Positions 8,839-17,543 of a stretch of 64,000 nt of DNA are shown here, piece after piece; the first letter of the stretch is position 1; the number at the start of each line of letters is the position of its first letter. The notes under the pieces were generated by a model. The model was not told where the DNA came from. It saw only the letters and a program-made list of their open reading frames with translations, and ran no database searches. The position numbers were made by a program, and so were the translations under genes. The DNA is from Amycolatopsis sp. 195334CR (lineage in GTDB: Bacteria; Actinomycetota; Actinomycetes; Mycobacteriales; Pseudonocardiaceae): NCBI RefSeq assembly GCF_017309385.1, contig NZ_JAFJMJ010000001.1, positions 248,001 through 312,000 on the forward strand. The letters run 5' to 3'.

Positions 8839-8856
8839 ACCTACTGGCTAGTAGGT
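8839..8856. promoter_or_regulatory. Palindromic operator upstream of the acyl-CoA reductase gene
   Basis: ACCTACT-GGCT-AGTAGGT is a perfect inverted repeat with 7-bp arms and a 4-bp spacer, ending 12 nt before the ATG at 8869. Size and symmetry fit a TetR-family site; it covers the place where the transcription start or ribosome binding site would lie. No TetR gene is adjacent, so the binding protein is unknown. Confidence 0.55.
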
Positions 8857-8868
8857 AGCATCCGGGGC

Positions 8869-10827
8869 ATGACCAGCTACTTCGTCACCGGTGCCACCGG
8901 CTTCCTGGGTAAGCGCCTGGTCGGGCGCCTGCTGGCCCGGCGCGGCACGGAAACCGTGTACGCGCTGGTCCGCGAGACCTCGCGGGGCAGGCTGACCGCG
9001 CTGGCCCAGCGGTGGCCCAACGCCGACCGGCTGGTGCCGGTCACCGGCGACCTGACCGAACCAGGCCTCGGCGTGGATCCCGCCGCGCTGGGCCGCGTCG
9101 ACCACCTGGTGCACCTCGGCGCGGTCTACGACTTCACCGCCACCGAGCAGGCGAACCGCGACGCCAACGTCGACGGCACGCGGCACGCGCTGGAACTGGC
9201 CGCCGCGACCGGCGCCCGGGTGCACCACGTGTCCTCGATCGCCGTCGCGGGCAACCACGCCGGCCGGTTCACCGAGGCCGACTTCGACCTGGGTCAGGGG
9301 TTCGAATCCCCGTACCACGCGACCAAGTTCGAAGCGGAGAAGCTGGTCCGCGAGAGCGGGCTCTCGCACACCGTCTACCGGCCGTCCGCGGTGGTCGGCG
9401 ACTCGCGCACCGGCGAGATGGACAAGATCGACGGGCCGTACTACTTCCTCCCGGCGATCTCGCGGCTGGCCGCGCTCCCCCGACGGCTGCCGCTGGCCGG
9501 TCCCGATCTCGGCGCCACCAACCTGGTGCCGGTCGACTACGTGGTCGCCGCGATGGACCACCTGATGCACACCGAACTCCCCTCCGGCAGCACCTTCCAC
9601 CTGGCTTCGCCGCGACCGCAGTCGCTGACCGAGGTGTACAACGCGTTCGCGCGGGCGGCGGGCGGGCCCCGCATCGCCGCGCACGTGCCGGGCGCGGACC
9701 TGCTGCGATCCGCCGGGCACCTCGCCGCGAGCGGGGTCGACCGGCTGCCGGGCGGCCGGTCCGCCCGCCGCGCGGTGCTCGAAGAACTCGGCATCCCGAT
9801 GCAGGTCCTGCCGCACCTGAGCATGGCGGTCCGGTTCGACACCGAGGCGACCACCGCCGCGCTGGCGGGCAGCGGCCTCGAACTGCCCGCGCTGCGCGAC
9901 TACGCCAAACCGCTCTACGACTACTGGCTGGCGAACCTGGACCCGGACCGCGCCCGCCGCGGCGAGCGCCTGCGCGGGCGGACCGTGCTGGTCACCGGCG
10001 CGTCCTCGGGCATCGGGAAGGCGTCCGCGCTGGCCATCGCCGAACGCGGCGCCAAGGTGCTGCTGGTCGCCCGTCGCGCCGACGAACTGGGCCGCGTGCG
10101 CGACGAGATCCGTGCCGCGGGCGGCGAGGCCCACTGCCACCCCTGCGACCTGACCGACGGCGACGCGGTGGACGCGCTGGTCAAGGACGTGCTCGCCGAC
10201 CACGGCGCGGTGGACATGCTGGTGAACAACGCCGGCCGGTCGATCCGCCGCTCGGTGCTGCTGTCCACCGAGCGCTTCCACGACTTCGAGCGCACCATGG
10301 CGATCAACTACTTCGGCCCGGTGCGGTTGATCCTCGGCCTGCTGCCGTCGATGGCGGACCGCGGGTTCGGCCACGTGGTGAACGTGACCACCCAGGGCCT
10401 GCAGACCGACACCCCGCGCTTCGCCGCGTACCTGGCGTCCAAGGCGGCGCTGGAGGAGTTCGGCCTGGCGGCGGGCCGCGAGACGCTGTCCGACGGCATC
10501 ACCTTCAGTTCGGTGCGCATGCCGCTGGTCCGCACCGACATGATCGCGCCGACCGGGCTGTACCGGACGCTGCCCGCGGCCAGTCCCGAAACCGCGGCGA
10601 AACTGGTGGTCAAGGCCTTGGAACGGCGACCGGAGATCCTGAACCGGGTGGAGGGCACGGCGGCGGAGCTGGCCACGCGCACCGCACCCCGGCTGGCCCG
10701 GCTCGCCGCGCACCTGGTCTACCGCGTGGTGCCGGAGTCCGCCCCGGAAGCCAGGACCAAGCCGCGGCCGCCGCTGGCCTCGGTGGCGGGCGCGGTCACA
10801 CGCCTGGTGTGGCGCCGCCGTGCGTGA
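8869..10827 (+). CDS. Two-domain SDR protein, fatty acyl-CoA reductase (AcrA1-like)
   Basis: The 652-aa protein joins two Rossmann enzymes. Residues 1-~360 form an extended SDR/thioester-reductase-like domain: GATGFLG at 8-14 and an active-site YHATK. From about residue 370 a classical SDR follows, with TGASSGIG near 375, NNAG, and an active-site YLASK near 522. This order and length match the mycobacterial AcrA1 type (about 650 aa), described as a multifunctional acyl-CoA reductase that makes fatty aldehyde and alcohol. By that precedent it reduces long-chain acyl-CoA with NADPH, perhaps for wax ester or alkyl lipid formation. It stands alone behind a palindromic operator, which suggests ligand-controlled repression. 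The ATG has no strong ribosome binding site. Confidence 0.78.
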   Translation: MTSYFVTGATGFLGKRLVGRLLARRGTETVYALVRETSRGRLTALAQRWPNADRLVPVTGDLTEPGLGVDPAALGRVDHLVHLGAVYDFTATEQANRDANVDGTRHALELAAATGARVHHVSSIAVAGNHAGRFTEADFDLGQGFESPYHATKFEAEKLVRESGLSHTVYRPSAVVGDSRTGEMDKIDGPYYFLPAISRLAALPRRLPLAGPDLGATNLVPVDYVVAAMDHLMHTELPSGSTFHLASPRPQSLTEVYNAFARAAGGPRIAAHVPGADLLRSAGHLAASGVDRLPGGRSARRAVLEELGIPMQVLPHLSMAVRFDTEATTAALAGSGLELPALRDYAKPLYDYWLANLDPDRARRGERLRGRTVLVTGASSGIGKASALAIAERGAKVLLVARRADELGRVRDEIRAAGGEAHCHPCDLTDGDAVDALVKDVLADHGAVDMLVNNAGRSIRRSVLLSTERFHDFERTMAINYFGPVRLILGLLPSMADRGFGHVVNVTTQGLQTDTPRFAAYLASKAALEEFGLAAGRETLSDGITFSSVRMPLVRTDMIAPTGLYRTLPAASPETAAKLVVKALERRPEILNRVEGTAAELATRTAPRLARLAAHLVYRVVPESAPEARTKPRPPLASVAGAVTRLVWRRRA

Positions 10828-10854
10828 CGGAGGCTTGACCAAAAGCGTGAATCG

Positions 10855-10873
10855 ATAGGCTAGCCTAACCTTG
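10855..10873. promoter_or_regulatory. Iron box (IdeR/DmdR/DtxR-type operator)
   Basis: ATAGGCTAGCCTAACCTTG matches the 19-bp DtxR/IdeR consensus TTAGGTTAGSCTAACCTAA at 15 positions and ends at the GTG start of the ABC ATPase gene. A TTGACC sequence at 10835-10840 could be the -35 element, which would put the box over the -10 region. This predicts iron-dependent repression. Confidence 0.75.
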
Positions 10874-11682
10874 TGACCTCGACGATCGCTGATTCGAACC
10901 GGCTGCGCTCCGACGCGCTCACCCTGGCCTACGACGGCCGGACCGTCGCCGAGGACCTCGCGGTGGAGATCCCGGACAACTCGTTCACCGTGATCGTCGG
11001 GCCGAACGCCTGCGGCAAGACCACCCTGCTGCGCGCGCTGTCCCGGATGATGAAGCCGCGCAAGGGTTCGGTCTACCTGGACGGGCAGGCGATCACCTCG
11101 CTGCCTGCCAAGGCGGTCGCGCGCACGCTGGGCCTGCTGCCGCAGAGTTCGATCGCGCCGGACGGCATCACGGTGGCCGACCTGGTCGCCCGCGGCCGGT
11201 ACCCGCACCAGCGGCTGCTGCGGCAGTGGTCGGCCGAGGACGCCGCGGTGGTCGCCGAGTCGATGGCCGCCACCGGCGTGGACGGGCTGGCCGAGCGCCT
11301 GGTGGACGAGCTGTCCGGCGGACAGCGGCAGCGCGTGTGGCTGGCCATGGCGCTGGCCCAGCAGACCGACCTGCTGCTGCTCGACGAGCCGACCACCTTC
11401 CTGGACATCGCGCACCAGATGGACATCCTCGACCTGTGCGCCGACCTGCACGCCAAGCAGGGCCGCACGCTGGTCGCCGTGCTGCACGACCTGAACCACG
11501 CCGCGCGCTACGCCACGCACATGATCGCCATGCGCGACGGCCGCGTGCTGGCCTCCGGCCCGCCGGACGAGGTGGTCACCGCGGCGAACGTGGAGGAGAT
11601 CTTCGCGCTGCCGTGCTCGGTGATGCCGTGCCCGGAGACCGGCACGCCGCTCGTCATCCCGAAGGCGACCCGCAAGGGCTGA
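10873..11682 (+). CDS. Iron-siderophore ABC transporter ATP-binding protein (FecE/FepC type)
   Basis: The 269-aa protein has Walker A GPNACGKTT at residues 43-51, the signature LSGGQRQRVWLAMALAQ, Walker B LLLLDEPTTFLD and the switch histidine in VLHDLNHAARY. The TTFLDIAHQ stretch and overall length are characteristic of the FecE/FepC/FhuC group, which powers import of ferric siderophores, haem or cobalamin. The iron box directly upstream supports the siderophore role. Unusually, no permease or binding-protein gene is adjacent; the next gene, 13 nt downstream, is an O-methyltransferase. The ATPase must serve a permease pair encoded elsewhere, as known for other shared siderophore ATPases. Confidence 0.9.
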   Translation: MTSTIADSNRLRSDALTLAYDGRTVAEDLAVEIPDNSFTVIVGPNACGKTTLLRALSRMMKPRKGSVYLDGQAITSLPAKAVARTLGLLPQSSIAPDGITVADLVARGRYPHQRLLRQWSAEDAAVVAESMAATGVDGLAERLVDELSGGQRQRVWLAMALAQQTDLLLLDEPTTFLDIAHQMDILDLCADLHAKQGRTLVAVLHDLNHAARYATHMIAMRDGRVLASGPPDEVVTAANVEEIFALPCSVMPCPETGTPLVIPKATRKG

Positions 11683-11695
11683 GTAGGTTGGCGGT

Positions 11696-12352
11696 ATGGA
11701 CCAGCAGACGTGGACCGCCGTCGACCAGTACTTCACCAGCAAGCTGCTCCCGCCGGACCCGGCGCTGACCGCGACGCTGGAGAGCAGCCGCCGCGCCGGG
11801 CTGCCGTCGATCGCGGTGTCGCCGTCGCAGGGCAAACTGCTGCACCTGCTGGCGAAGCTGACCGGCGCGAAGTCGATCCTGGAAATCGGCACGCTCGGCG
11901 GGTACAGCACGATCTGGCTGGCCAGGGCGCTGCCGGCGGACGGCAGGCTGGTCACCCTGGAGTACGAGCCCAAGCACGCCGAACTGGCGACGGCGAACAT
12001 CGAGGCCGCCGGGCTCGCCGACCGCGTCGAGGTCAAGGTGGGGGCCGCGCTCGACACCCTGCCCGGGCTCGACGGGCCGTTCGACCTGTCGTTCATCGAC
12101 GCGGACAAGGTGAACAACCCGACCTACTTCAAGTGGGCGCTCGAATACTCGCGGCCGGGCAGCGTGATCGTGGTGGACAACGTGGTGCGCGGCGGTGCGG
12201 TGGTGCGGGCGGACAGCGCCGACCCGTCGATCCGGGGCGTGCGGGAACTGCACGACCTGATCGCCGCCGAGCCGCGGGTGGACGCCACCGCGCTGCAGAC
12301 CGTCGGGGACAAGGGCTACGACGGCCTGACCATCGCGCTGGTCACCGCCTGA
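11696..12352 (+). CDS. Class I SAM-dependent O-methyltransferase (catechol/caffeoyl-CoA OMT family)
   Basis: The 218-aa protein has the family marks in order: ILEIGTLGGYSTIWLARAL (SAM motif I), LEYEPKHAELATANIEAAG, FDLSFIDADKVNNPTYF (metal-binding aspartate and motif for Mg2+-dependent methyl transfer), and IVVDNVVRGGAV. These enzymes methylate catechol-type hydroxyls. The start lies 13 nt after the ATPase stop, so it is probably co-transcribed from the iron-regulated promoter; this makes catecholate siderophore chemistry or protection from catechols a possible but unproven role. The 3' end overlaps the convergent PBP gene by 11 nt. Confidence 0.85.
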   Translation: MDQQTWTAVDQYFTSKLLPPDPALTATLESSRRAGLPSIAVSPSQGKLLHLLAKLTGAKSILEIGTLGGYSTIWLARALPADGRLVTLEYEPKHAELATANIEAAGLADRVEVKVGAALDTLPGLDGPFDLSFIDADKVNNPTYFKWALEYSRPGSVIVVDNVVRGGAVVRADSADPSIRGVRELHDLIAAEPRVDATALQTVGDKGYDGLTIALVTA

Positions 12353-14144
12353 ACGCGCGCCAGATGTTCGCGGGCAGGGTGTCGCCGGTGACGCGGTTGT
12401 TGGCGGAATCCCGCAGCCTGCGTTCCTCGTCGGCCCCCACCCAGACCACAGTGGACAGCCGGTCGGTGTACTCGGCCAGCCAGGCACCCGCGTTGTCGCC
12501 GGTGTCGCCGAACCGGTGCGAGCCCGCCTTCAGCACCGTGCCGTCCTCGCGGCGGAGCGCCTCGGTGATCCCGGCGGTGACCTGCGGTTCGACGGCCAGC
12601 GTCGGCGCGGCCGTGTGTTCCCAGAGCACCGTGCCCTCGGCGTCCAGCACGCGCTGCACGAAGTACGGCTCGGTGCGCATGCCGCCCGCGGCGAAGGTTC
12701 CGTACGCCGACGCGAGGTCGACCGCGCGCACCGGGTAGGCGCCGACCGCGATGCCCGGTCCGATGGTCACGCCGTCCGGTTCGCGCAGGGTCGGCGTGCC
12801 GTCGACCTCGGCGGGAATGCCCGCGTCCCGGGCGGCCTGGCTGACCGCGACGGCCCCGAAGCGCTTGGTCATCTCGACGAACGGCGTGTCCACGGAACGC
12901 CGGACCGCGTCCCGCACCGAGCATTCCGGCGCGTCGCAGCTCGCCTCGTTCTTCACCGTGCGGCCGCCGTAGTCGAGCTTGTCCGGCGCGGGGTACTTCC
13001 GGTCCAGGTTCTCACCCTGGCGCAACCCGGCCGCGACGACGAACGGGTGGAACGCCGAGCCCGGCGACTGCGGCGTCCCGGCGTAGTCGCGCACACCCCA
13101 CTTCCCGCCCTGGTAGGCGCGGATCGCGCCGCTGCCCGGCTCGACCGCGACCAGCGCGGCACGCAGGTAGTCGGGCTGCCCGGTCAGCTGGTCGGCGACG
13201 GCCTTCTCGCTGTCGGCCTGGGCCTGGCGGTCCAGGGTGGTCTCGATCTTCAGGCCGCCCTGGCGCAGGCGGTCGAGGCCGAAGCCGTGGCCTTCCAGCT
13301 CGGCCAGCACGCGGCGCTTCACGTGGTACTCGGAGTAGGTCAGGCGGCCGGCGCGGGTCTCGGCGGGCGGGACCACGGCGTCGCCGGGATAGCGCATTTC
13401 CGCGCGCTGGGCCTCGGTCACGTAACCCCGCGTGACCAGCTTCTCGGCGACGTAGTTCCAGCGCTTCTCGGCGTGCGTGTGGCTGGAGGCCGCCGGATCG
13501 TGCACGGACGGTGACTGGATCATGCCGGCGAGGAAGGCGGCTTCGCTCCGGGTGAGGTCGGCCAGCGGCTTGCCGAAGTAGGCGTTCGCCGCGGACGCCG
13601 GGCCGAAGGTGCCGCGCCCGAACGAGATGATGTTGACGTAGCTCTCGAAGATCTCCTCCTTGCTGCGCTGTTGGGTGATCTTCGTGGACAGCACCAGCTC
13701 GGAGAACTTGCGGAAGTAGGTGGCCTGGTCGTTGCCGGTGGCGTTCTTGATGTACTGCTGGGTGATGCCGGAGCCGCCGCCGACGCCGGTGACCGCGGCG
13801 CGCAGGATGCCGAGCGGGTCGAAGCCCTCGTTCTGCCAGAAGGTCGGGTCCTCCACGGCGATGATCGCGTCGCGCAGCTCGGGCGGTACGTCGTCGTAGC
13901 GGACGTAGATCCGGTCGCCCTGCTCGGGCACCACCTTCATCATCTCCGAGCCGTCGGCGTAGGAGATGCCGGCGGTCTTGTCGAGTTCGGCGAGCACCTC
14001 CTGCGGGCTGCGCACGTCCAGCACCAGGTAGGCGACCACGAAGGCGGTCAGCGGCAGCAGGATCACCAGCGACAGCACCACGTAGCCGATCCGGCGGACG
14101 CGGCGCCAGGTGGACGGCTTCTCCTCGGGTTCGTCGTCTTCCAC
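12342..14144 (-). CDS. Class A penicillin-binding protein with intact glycosyltransferase and degenerate transpeptidase
   Basis: 600 aa: a cytoplasmic N-terminus, a TM anchor at about residues 19-42, a GT51 glycosyltransferase domain and a transpeptidase-like domain. The GT51 motifs look functional: VEDPTFWQNEGFDP with catalytic Glu98, GGGSGITQQYIKN, RKFSE, and the second glutamate in EIFESYVN. In the transpeptidase domain every catalytic motif is changed: SxxK reads SAFH (S363, H366 in place of Lys), SxN reads SVD (417-419), and KTG reads DTG (547-549). Surrounding sequence (PGSAFHPFVVAAG, LSTVVWVG) aligns well with active PBPs, so this is not misframing. It probably polymerises glycan strands without cross-linking them, or scaffolds another transpeptidase. 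Single gene, convergent with the methyltransferase. Confidence 0.88.
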   Translation of the reverse strand: MEDDEPEEKPSTWRRVRRIGYVVLSLVILLPLTAFVVAYLVLDVRSPQEVLAELDKTAGISYADGSEMMKVVPEQGDRIYVRYDDVPPELRDAIIAVEDPTFWQNEGFDPLGILRAAVTGVGGGSGITQQYIKNATGNDQATYFRKFSELVLSTKITQQRSKEEIFESYVNIISFGRGTFGPASAANAYFGKPLADLTRSEAAFLAGMIQSPSVHDPAASSHTHAEKRWNYVAEKLVTRGYVTEAQRAEMRYPGDAVVPPAETRAGRLTYSEYHVKRRVLAELEGHGFGLDRLRQGGLKIETTLDRQAQADSEKAVADQLTGQPDYLRAALVAVEPGSGAIRAYQGGKWGVRDYAGTPQSPGSAFHPFVVAAGLRQGENLDRKYPAPDKLDYGGRTVKNEASCDAPECSVRDAVRRSVDTPFVEMTKRFGAVAVSQAARDAGIPAEVDGTPTLREPDGVTIGPGIAVGAYPVRAVDLASAYGTFAAGGMRTEPYFVQRVLDAEGTVLWEHTAAPTLAVEPQVTAGITEALRREDGTVLKAGSHRFGDTGDNAGAWLAEYTDRLSTVVWVGADEERRLRDSANNRVTGDTLPANIWRAFRR

Positions 14145-14183
14145 GAAGGTAGGACGCCCGAACGGACTACGGAGTTGCGATCT

Positions 14184-14915
14184 TCAGTTCAGGAATCCGC
14201 GCAGGAGCGAAGCGGTGCCCTCGATGTGCTCGGCCATCACCCGGCGCGCCATCGCCGGGTCACCGGCGAGAATGGCCTCGACCACGGCTTCGTGCTGGGC
14301 GTTGGAGTGCTCCAGGTTGGGTTCGAGCAGCGGGATCTCGTCGAGCAGCTGGTTCACCCGCATCCGCACGTCGGCCACCGCGGTGGTCAGCGACTTCGAC
14401 GCGGTGACCTCGGCGATCGCCAGGTGCAACCGCGAGTCCCGGCGGCGGTAGTCGTCGAGGTCGCTGGCGGAGGTCTCGGCGAGCGTGCTGGTCAGGTGCT
14501 GGCGTTCGCCAGGCGTGAGTGAGCGGGCGGCGGCCATCTCGGCGGCGCCGGTTTCGAGCACGTGGCGCAGGCAGAGGGTGTCGTCGAGGCGTTCGGGGTC
14601 GATCTTGCGGCCCTTGCCGCGCGGGATGGGAAGGCTGGCGTTGACGAAGGTGCCGCCGTACCGCCCTCGGCGCGACTCCACGTAACCGGCATCGGCCAGC
14701 GCCCGGATCGCCTCCCGCAGGGTCACCCGGCTGACGCCGAGGCGCTCGGCCAGCTCGCGCTCGGCGGGCAGGCGCTCCCCGGCCCCGACCACGCCGAGGC
14801 GGACGGCCTGGAGCAGCCGCTCCACGGTCTCCTCGAACGCGTTACCCGCGCGCACCGGCCGGAACAGCGCGTCACCGGCGCTCACCACCACCGGGCGATC
14901 GGGCTGCGCACTCAC
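14184..14915 (-). CDS. GntR/FadR-family transcriptional regulator
   Basis: 243 aa with an N-terminal winged helix (LPAERELAERLGVSRVTLRE, then AIRALADAGYVESRRGR), the GntR signature, and a C-terminal all-helical FCD ligand domain from about residue 100. The conserved FCD metal or acid-binding residues appear as an Asp in RDSRLHLAIAE and histidines in HSNAQHEAVVEAI and MAEHIEG. FCD regulators sense small carboxylates or amino-acid derivatives. The target is not evident: it is flanked by the PBP and by the glycine operon 3' end. FadR-type regulators control GlnA4-type ethanolamine/polyamine ligases in Streptomyces, so the cluster 9-13 kb away is one candidate. Two 53-bp palindromes lie just upstream of the start. 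Confidence 0.85.
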   Translation of the reverse strand: MSAQPDRPVVVSAGDALFRPVRAGNAFEETVERLLQAVRLGVVGAGERLPAERELAERLGVSRVTLREAIRALADAGYVESRRGRYGGTFVNASLPIPRGKGRKIDPERLDDTLCLRHVLETGAAEMAAARSLTPGERQHLTSTLAETSASDLDDYRRRDSRLHLAIAEVTASKSLTTAVADVRMRVNQLLDEIPLLEPNLEHSNAQHEAVVEAILAGDPAMARRVMAEHIEGTASLLRGFLN

Positions 14916-15005
14916 GGAACCTCCTTCGGCGGGGGCGTCACCGCGAGTGTAAGCGGAGTCCGTGCCGGGAATGTGCCTTTCTCACCGTCGAACGCGCGGA
15001 AGCCC

Positions 15006-15058
15006 GCCGTGAATGTGGCTTTGACAGCCGTTTGCGCCGTGAAAGCCACATTCACGGC
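15006..15058. repeat. 53-bp palindromic repeat, variant B
   Basis: Arms begin GCCGTGAATGTGGCTTT and end AAAGCCACATTCACGGC. The core GAATGTGGCTTT/AAAGCCACATTC is shared with variant A but the outer and inner ends differ. It sits 23 bp from a variant A copy in the 240-bp gap between the FadR-type regulator and sdaA; the gap holds nothing else that I can identify. Confidence 0.88.
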
Positions 15059-15081
15059 ACGGCGGCGGCGAGGCGGTGCCT

Positions 15082-15134
15082 GTCACGAATGTGGTTTTCG
15101 AGGCGTCTGGCGTCTCGGAAGCCACATTCGCGAC
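15082..15134. repeat. 53-bp palindromic repeat, variant A (diverged)
   Basis: Begins GTCACGAATGTGGTTTTCGA and ends GGAAGCCACATTCGCGAC, with inner GGCGTC/GGCGTC-like symmetry. It has a few mismatches against the copies at 5342 and 52753 and lies 21 bp before the sdaA stop codon on the minus strand. Confidence 0.85.
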
Positions 15135-15155
15135 ATCAGCACGAGGGCGTCGCGG

Positions 15156-16529
15156 TCAGCATTCGATGACGTTGACGGCCAGCCCGCCTCGGGCGGTTTC
15201 CTTGTACTTGATCTTCATGTCGGCGCCGGTCTCGCGCATGGTTTTGATGGCTTTGTCCAGGGTGACCACGTGGCTGCCGTCACCGCGCATGGCCATTCGG
15301 GCGGCGTGGATGGCCTTGGAAGCGCCGACCGCGTTCCGCTCGATGCACGGGATCTGGACCAGACCACCCACCGGGTCGCAGGTCAGGCCCAGGTGGTGTT
15401 CCACGCCGATTTCCGCGGCGTTTTCCACCTGGGCGGGCGTGCCACCGAGGACTTCGGTGAGCCCCGCGGCGGCCATCGCGCAGGCCGAGCCGACCTCGCC
15501 CTGGCAGCCGACTTCCGCACCCGAGATGGAACCCGTCTGCTTCAGGATCGAGCCCAGCGCACCCGCGGTCAGCAGGAACGTCACGATCCCGTCGTCGTCG
15601 GCGTCGCGGATGAAGCGCTGGTAGTAGTGCAGCACCGCCGGGATGATCCCGGCCGCCCCGTTCGTCGGCGCGGTCACCACCCGGCCGCCCGAGGCGTTCT
15701 CCTCGTTGACCGCCAGCGCGTACAGGCTCACCCAGTCCATCGCGTACAGCGCGTCCCCGACGCCGTCCTCCGCACTTAGCTTCTGGTGCAGCGAACGCGC
15801 CCGCCGCGGCACCCGCAGCCCACCGGGCAGCACCCCGTCGTGCGCGCAACCCGCCCGCACGCACTCGGCCATCACCTGCCAGATCTCCAGCAGCCCGGCC
15901 CTGACCTCCTCGCGAGTCCGCCACACCAGTTCGTTGCGCAGCATGATCTCGCTGATCGGCAACCCGGTCGCCGCGCAGTGCGCGAGCAGGTCCGCCCCGG
16001 TGCGGAACGGGTACGGCAGTTCGGTGCTGTCCTCGACGACCACGTGGTCGCTTTCGTACGACTCGTCGCGCACGAAACCGCCGCCTACCGAGTAGAACGT
16101 CCGCGAACGCAACACCGCGCCATCGCTCCCGAACGCCTGGAAGGTCATGCCGTTCGGGTGCGCGGGCAGTGACCTGCGCCGGTGCAGGGTGAGGTCGGTG
16201 TCCGGGTCGAAACCGATCTCGTGCACCCCGCGCAGGGCGATCCGCCCGCGCTCGCGCATGCCCGCGATCAGCTCCGGCACCCGGTCGGTGTCCACCGATT
16301 CCGGGCGCTCGCCGGTCAGCCCGAGCAGCACCGCCTTGTCGCTGCCGTGCCCGTGCCCGGTGGCCCCGAGCGAGCCGAACAGTTCGGCCTTGATGCGCGT
16401 GGTGGCTTCGAGTTCACCGTCCGCCGCCAGACCGTCCACAAAGGTCAGTGCGGCCCGCATCGGCCCGACCGTGTGTGAACTGGACGGGCCGATGCCGATG
16501 GAAAAAAGGTCGAAAACACTGATCGCCAT
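15156..16529 (-). CDS. sdaA: L-serine ammonia-lyase (iron-sulfur dependent)
   Basis: 457 aa, the usual length for single-chain bacterial SdaA. The N-terminus [20 protein letters not shown] and TVGPMRAA are family hallmarks, as is SGRVV-like [20 protein letters not shown]. Cysteines for the [4Fe-4S] cluster appear in [21 protein letters not shown] and IPCIERN; unlike PLP enzymes, the cluster activates the serine hydroxyl. The reaction is L-serine -> pyruvate + NH3. It is the last gene of the glycine-riboswitch operon, 12 nt after lipA, which places it downstream of GlyA: glycine is converted to serine and drained to pyruvate. The final Cys of such enzymes is present (VNVIEC). Confidence 0.95.
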   Translation of the reverse strand: MAISVFDLFSIGIGPSSSHTVGPMRAALTFVDGLAADGELEATTRIKAELFGSLGATGHGHGSDKAVLLGLTGERPESVDTDRVPELIAGMRERGRIALRGVHEIGFDPDTDLTLHRRRSLPAHPNGMTFQAFGSDGAVLRSRTFYSVGGGFVRDESYESDHVVVEDSTELPYPFRTGADLLAHCAATGLPISEIMLRNELVWRTREEVRAGLLEIWQVMAECVRAGCAHDGVLPGGLRVPRRARSLHQKLSAEDGVGDALYAMDWVSLYALAVNEENASGGRVVTAPTNGAAGIIPAVLHYYQRFIRDADDDGIVTFLLTAGALGSILKQTGSISGAEVGCQGEVGSACAMAAAGLTEVLGGTPAQVENAAEIGVEHHLGLTCDPVGGLVQIPCIERNAVGASKAIHAARMAMRGDGSHVVTLDKAIKTMRETGADMKIKYKETARGGLAVNVIEC

Positions 16530-16541
16530 TGATCGCTCTCT

Positions 16542-17543
16542 TTACCGGCTCAGGAGGCTGGTGGCCTCCTGAGCGGCGGGACCCTGCGCGGCCAGGTGGG
16601 CCAGGTTCTCCGGCAACTCCTCACCGCGGTGGGCCTTGGTCTGCGCGTACAACCGCCCGGCCCGGTACGACGACCGCACCAGCGGCCCGGCCATGACCCC
16701 GGCGAAGCCCATCGCCTCGGCGGCCTGCGAGTGCTCGACGAACTCCTCCGGCTTGACCCAGCGATCCACCGGGTGGTGCCGGGGCGAGGGCCGTAGGTAC
16801 TGGGTGATCGTCAGGATCTCGCACCCGGCCTCGACCAGATCCCGCATCGCCGGGGCGACCTCGTCCGGGGTTTCGCCCATGCCCAGGATCAGGTTCGACT
16901 TGGTCACCAACCCCGCCTCGCGGGCGGCGGTGATGACCTCCAGCGAACGCGCGTAGCGGAAACCGGGACGGATGCGCTTGAAGATCCGCGGCACGGTTTC
17001 CACGTTGTGGGCGAGGACTTCGGGACGGGATCCGAACACCTCGGCCAGCTGGTCGGGGTCGGCGTTGAAGTCCGGGATCAACAGCTCGACCCCGGTACCC
17101 GGGTTCAGCGCGTGAATCTGGCGAACGGTCTCGGCGTACAGCCAGGCGCCACCGTCGGGCAGGTCGTCGCGGGCGACACCGGTGACCGTGGAGTAGCGCA
17201 GGCCCATCGCCTGCACGGACTCGGCGACCTTGCGCGGCTCGCTCCGGTCCAACTCCGCCGGGCGGCCGGTGTCGATCTGGCAGAAATCACAGCGACGCGT
17301 GCACTGGTCCCCGCCGATCAGGAACGTGGCCTCGCGGTCTTCCCAGCATTCGTAGATGTTGGGACACCCGGCCTCTTCACAGACCGTGTGCAGACCCTCC
17401 CGGCGCACCAAGCCCTTCAACTCGGTGAACTCCGGACCCATCCGCGCCCGCGTCTTGATCCACGACGGCTTCTTCTCGATCGGCGTCTGACTGTTGCGAA
17501 CCTCAAGCCGCAACAGCTTCCGACCCTCCGGCGCCGCGGTCAT
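16542..17543 (-). CDS. lipA: Lipoyl synthase
   Basis: 333 aa with both iron-sulfur sites: the auxiliary-cluster cysteines in [12 protein letters not shown] and the radical-[12 protein letters not shown] motif (CxxxCxxC). Further hallmarks are the N-terminal [35 protein letters not shown], and the C-terminal [10 protein letters not shown], whose serine contacts the auxiliary cluster. It inserts two sulfur atoms into octanoyl groups on lipoyl domains such as GcvH. Its position inside the gcv operon, overlapping glyA by 4 nt, is functionally logical because GcvH needs lipoate, but lipA more usually sits next to lipB. No lipB is visible in the window. Confidence 0.96.
   Translation of the reverse strand: MTAAPEGRKLLRLEVRNSQTPIEKKPSWIKTRARMGPEFTELKGLVRREGLHTVCEEAGCPNIYECWEDREATFLIGGDQCTRRCDFCQIDTGRPAELDRSEPRKVAESVQAMGLRYSTVTGVARDDLPDGGAWLYAETVRQIHALNPGTGVELLIPDFNADPDQLAEVFGSRPEVLAHNVETVPRIFKRIRPGFRYARSLEVITAAREAGLVTKSNLILGMGETPDEVAPAMRDLVEAGCEILTITQYLRPSPRHHPVDRWVKPEEFVEHSQAAEAMGFAGVMAGPLVRSSYRAGRLYAQTKAHRGEELPENLAHLAAQGPAAQEATSLLSR

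Noticed and set aside
8848..12117. Very long minus-strand frame (1089 aa)
   Set aside because: Runs antisense to three well-supported genes (acyl-CoA reductase, ABC ATPase, methyltransferase) and has no recognisable domain.
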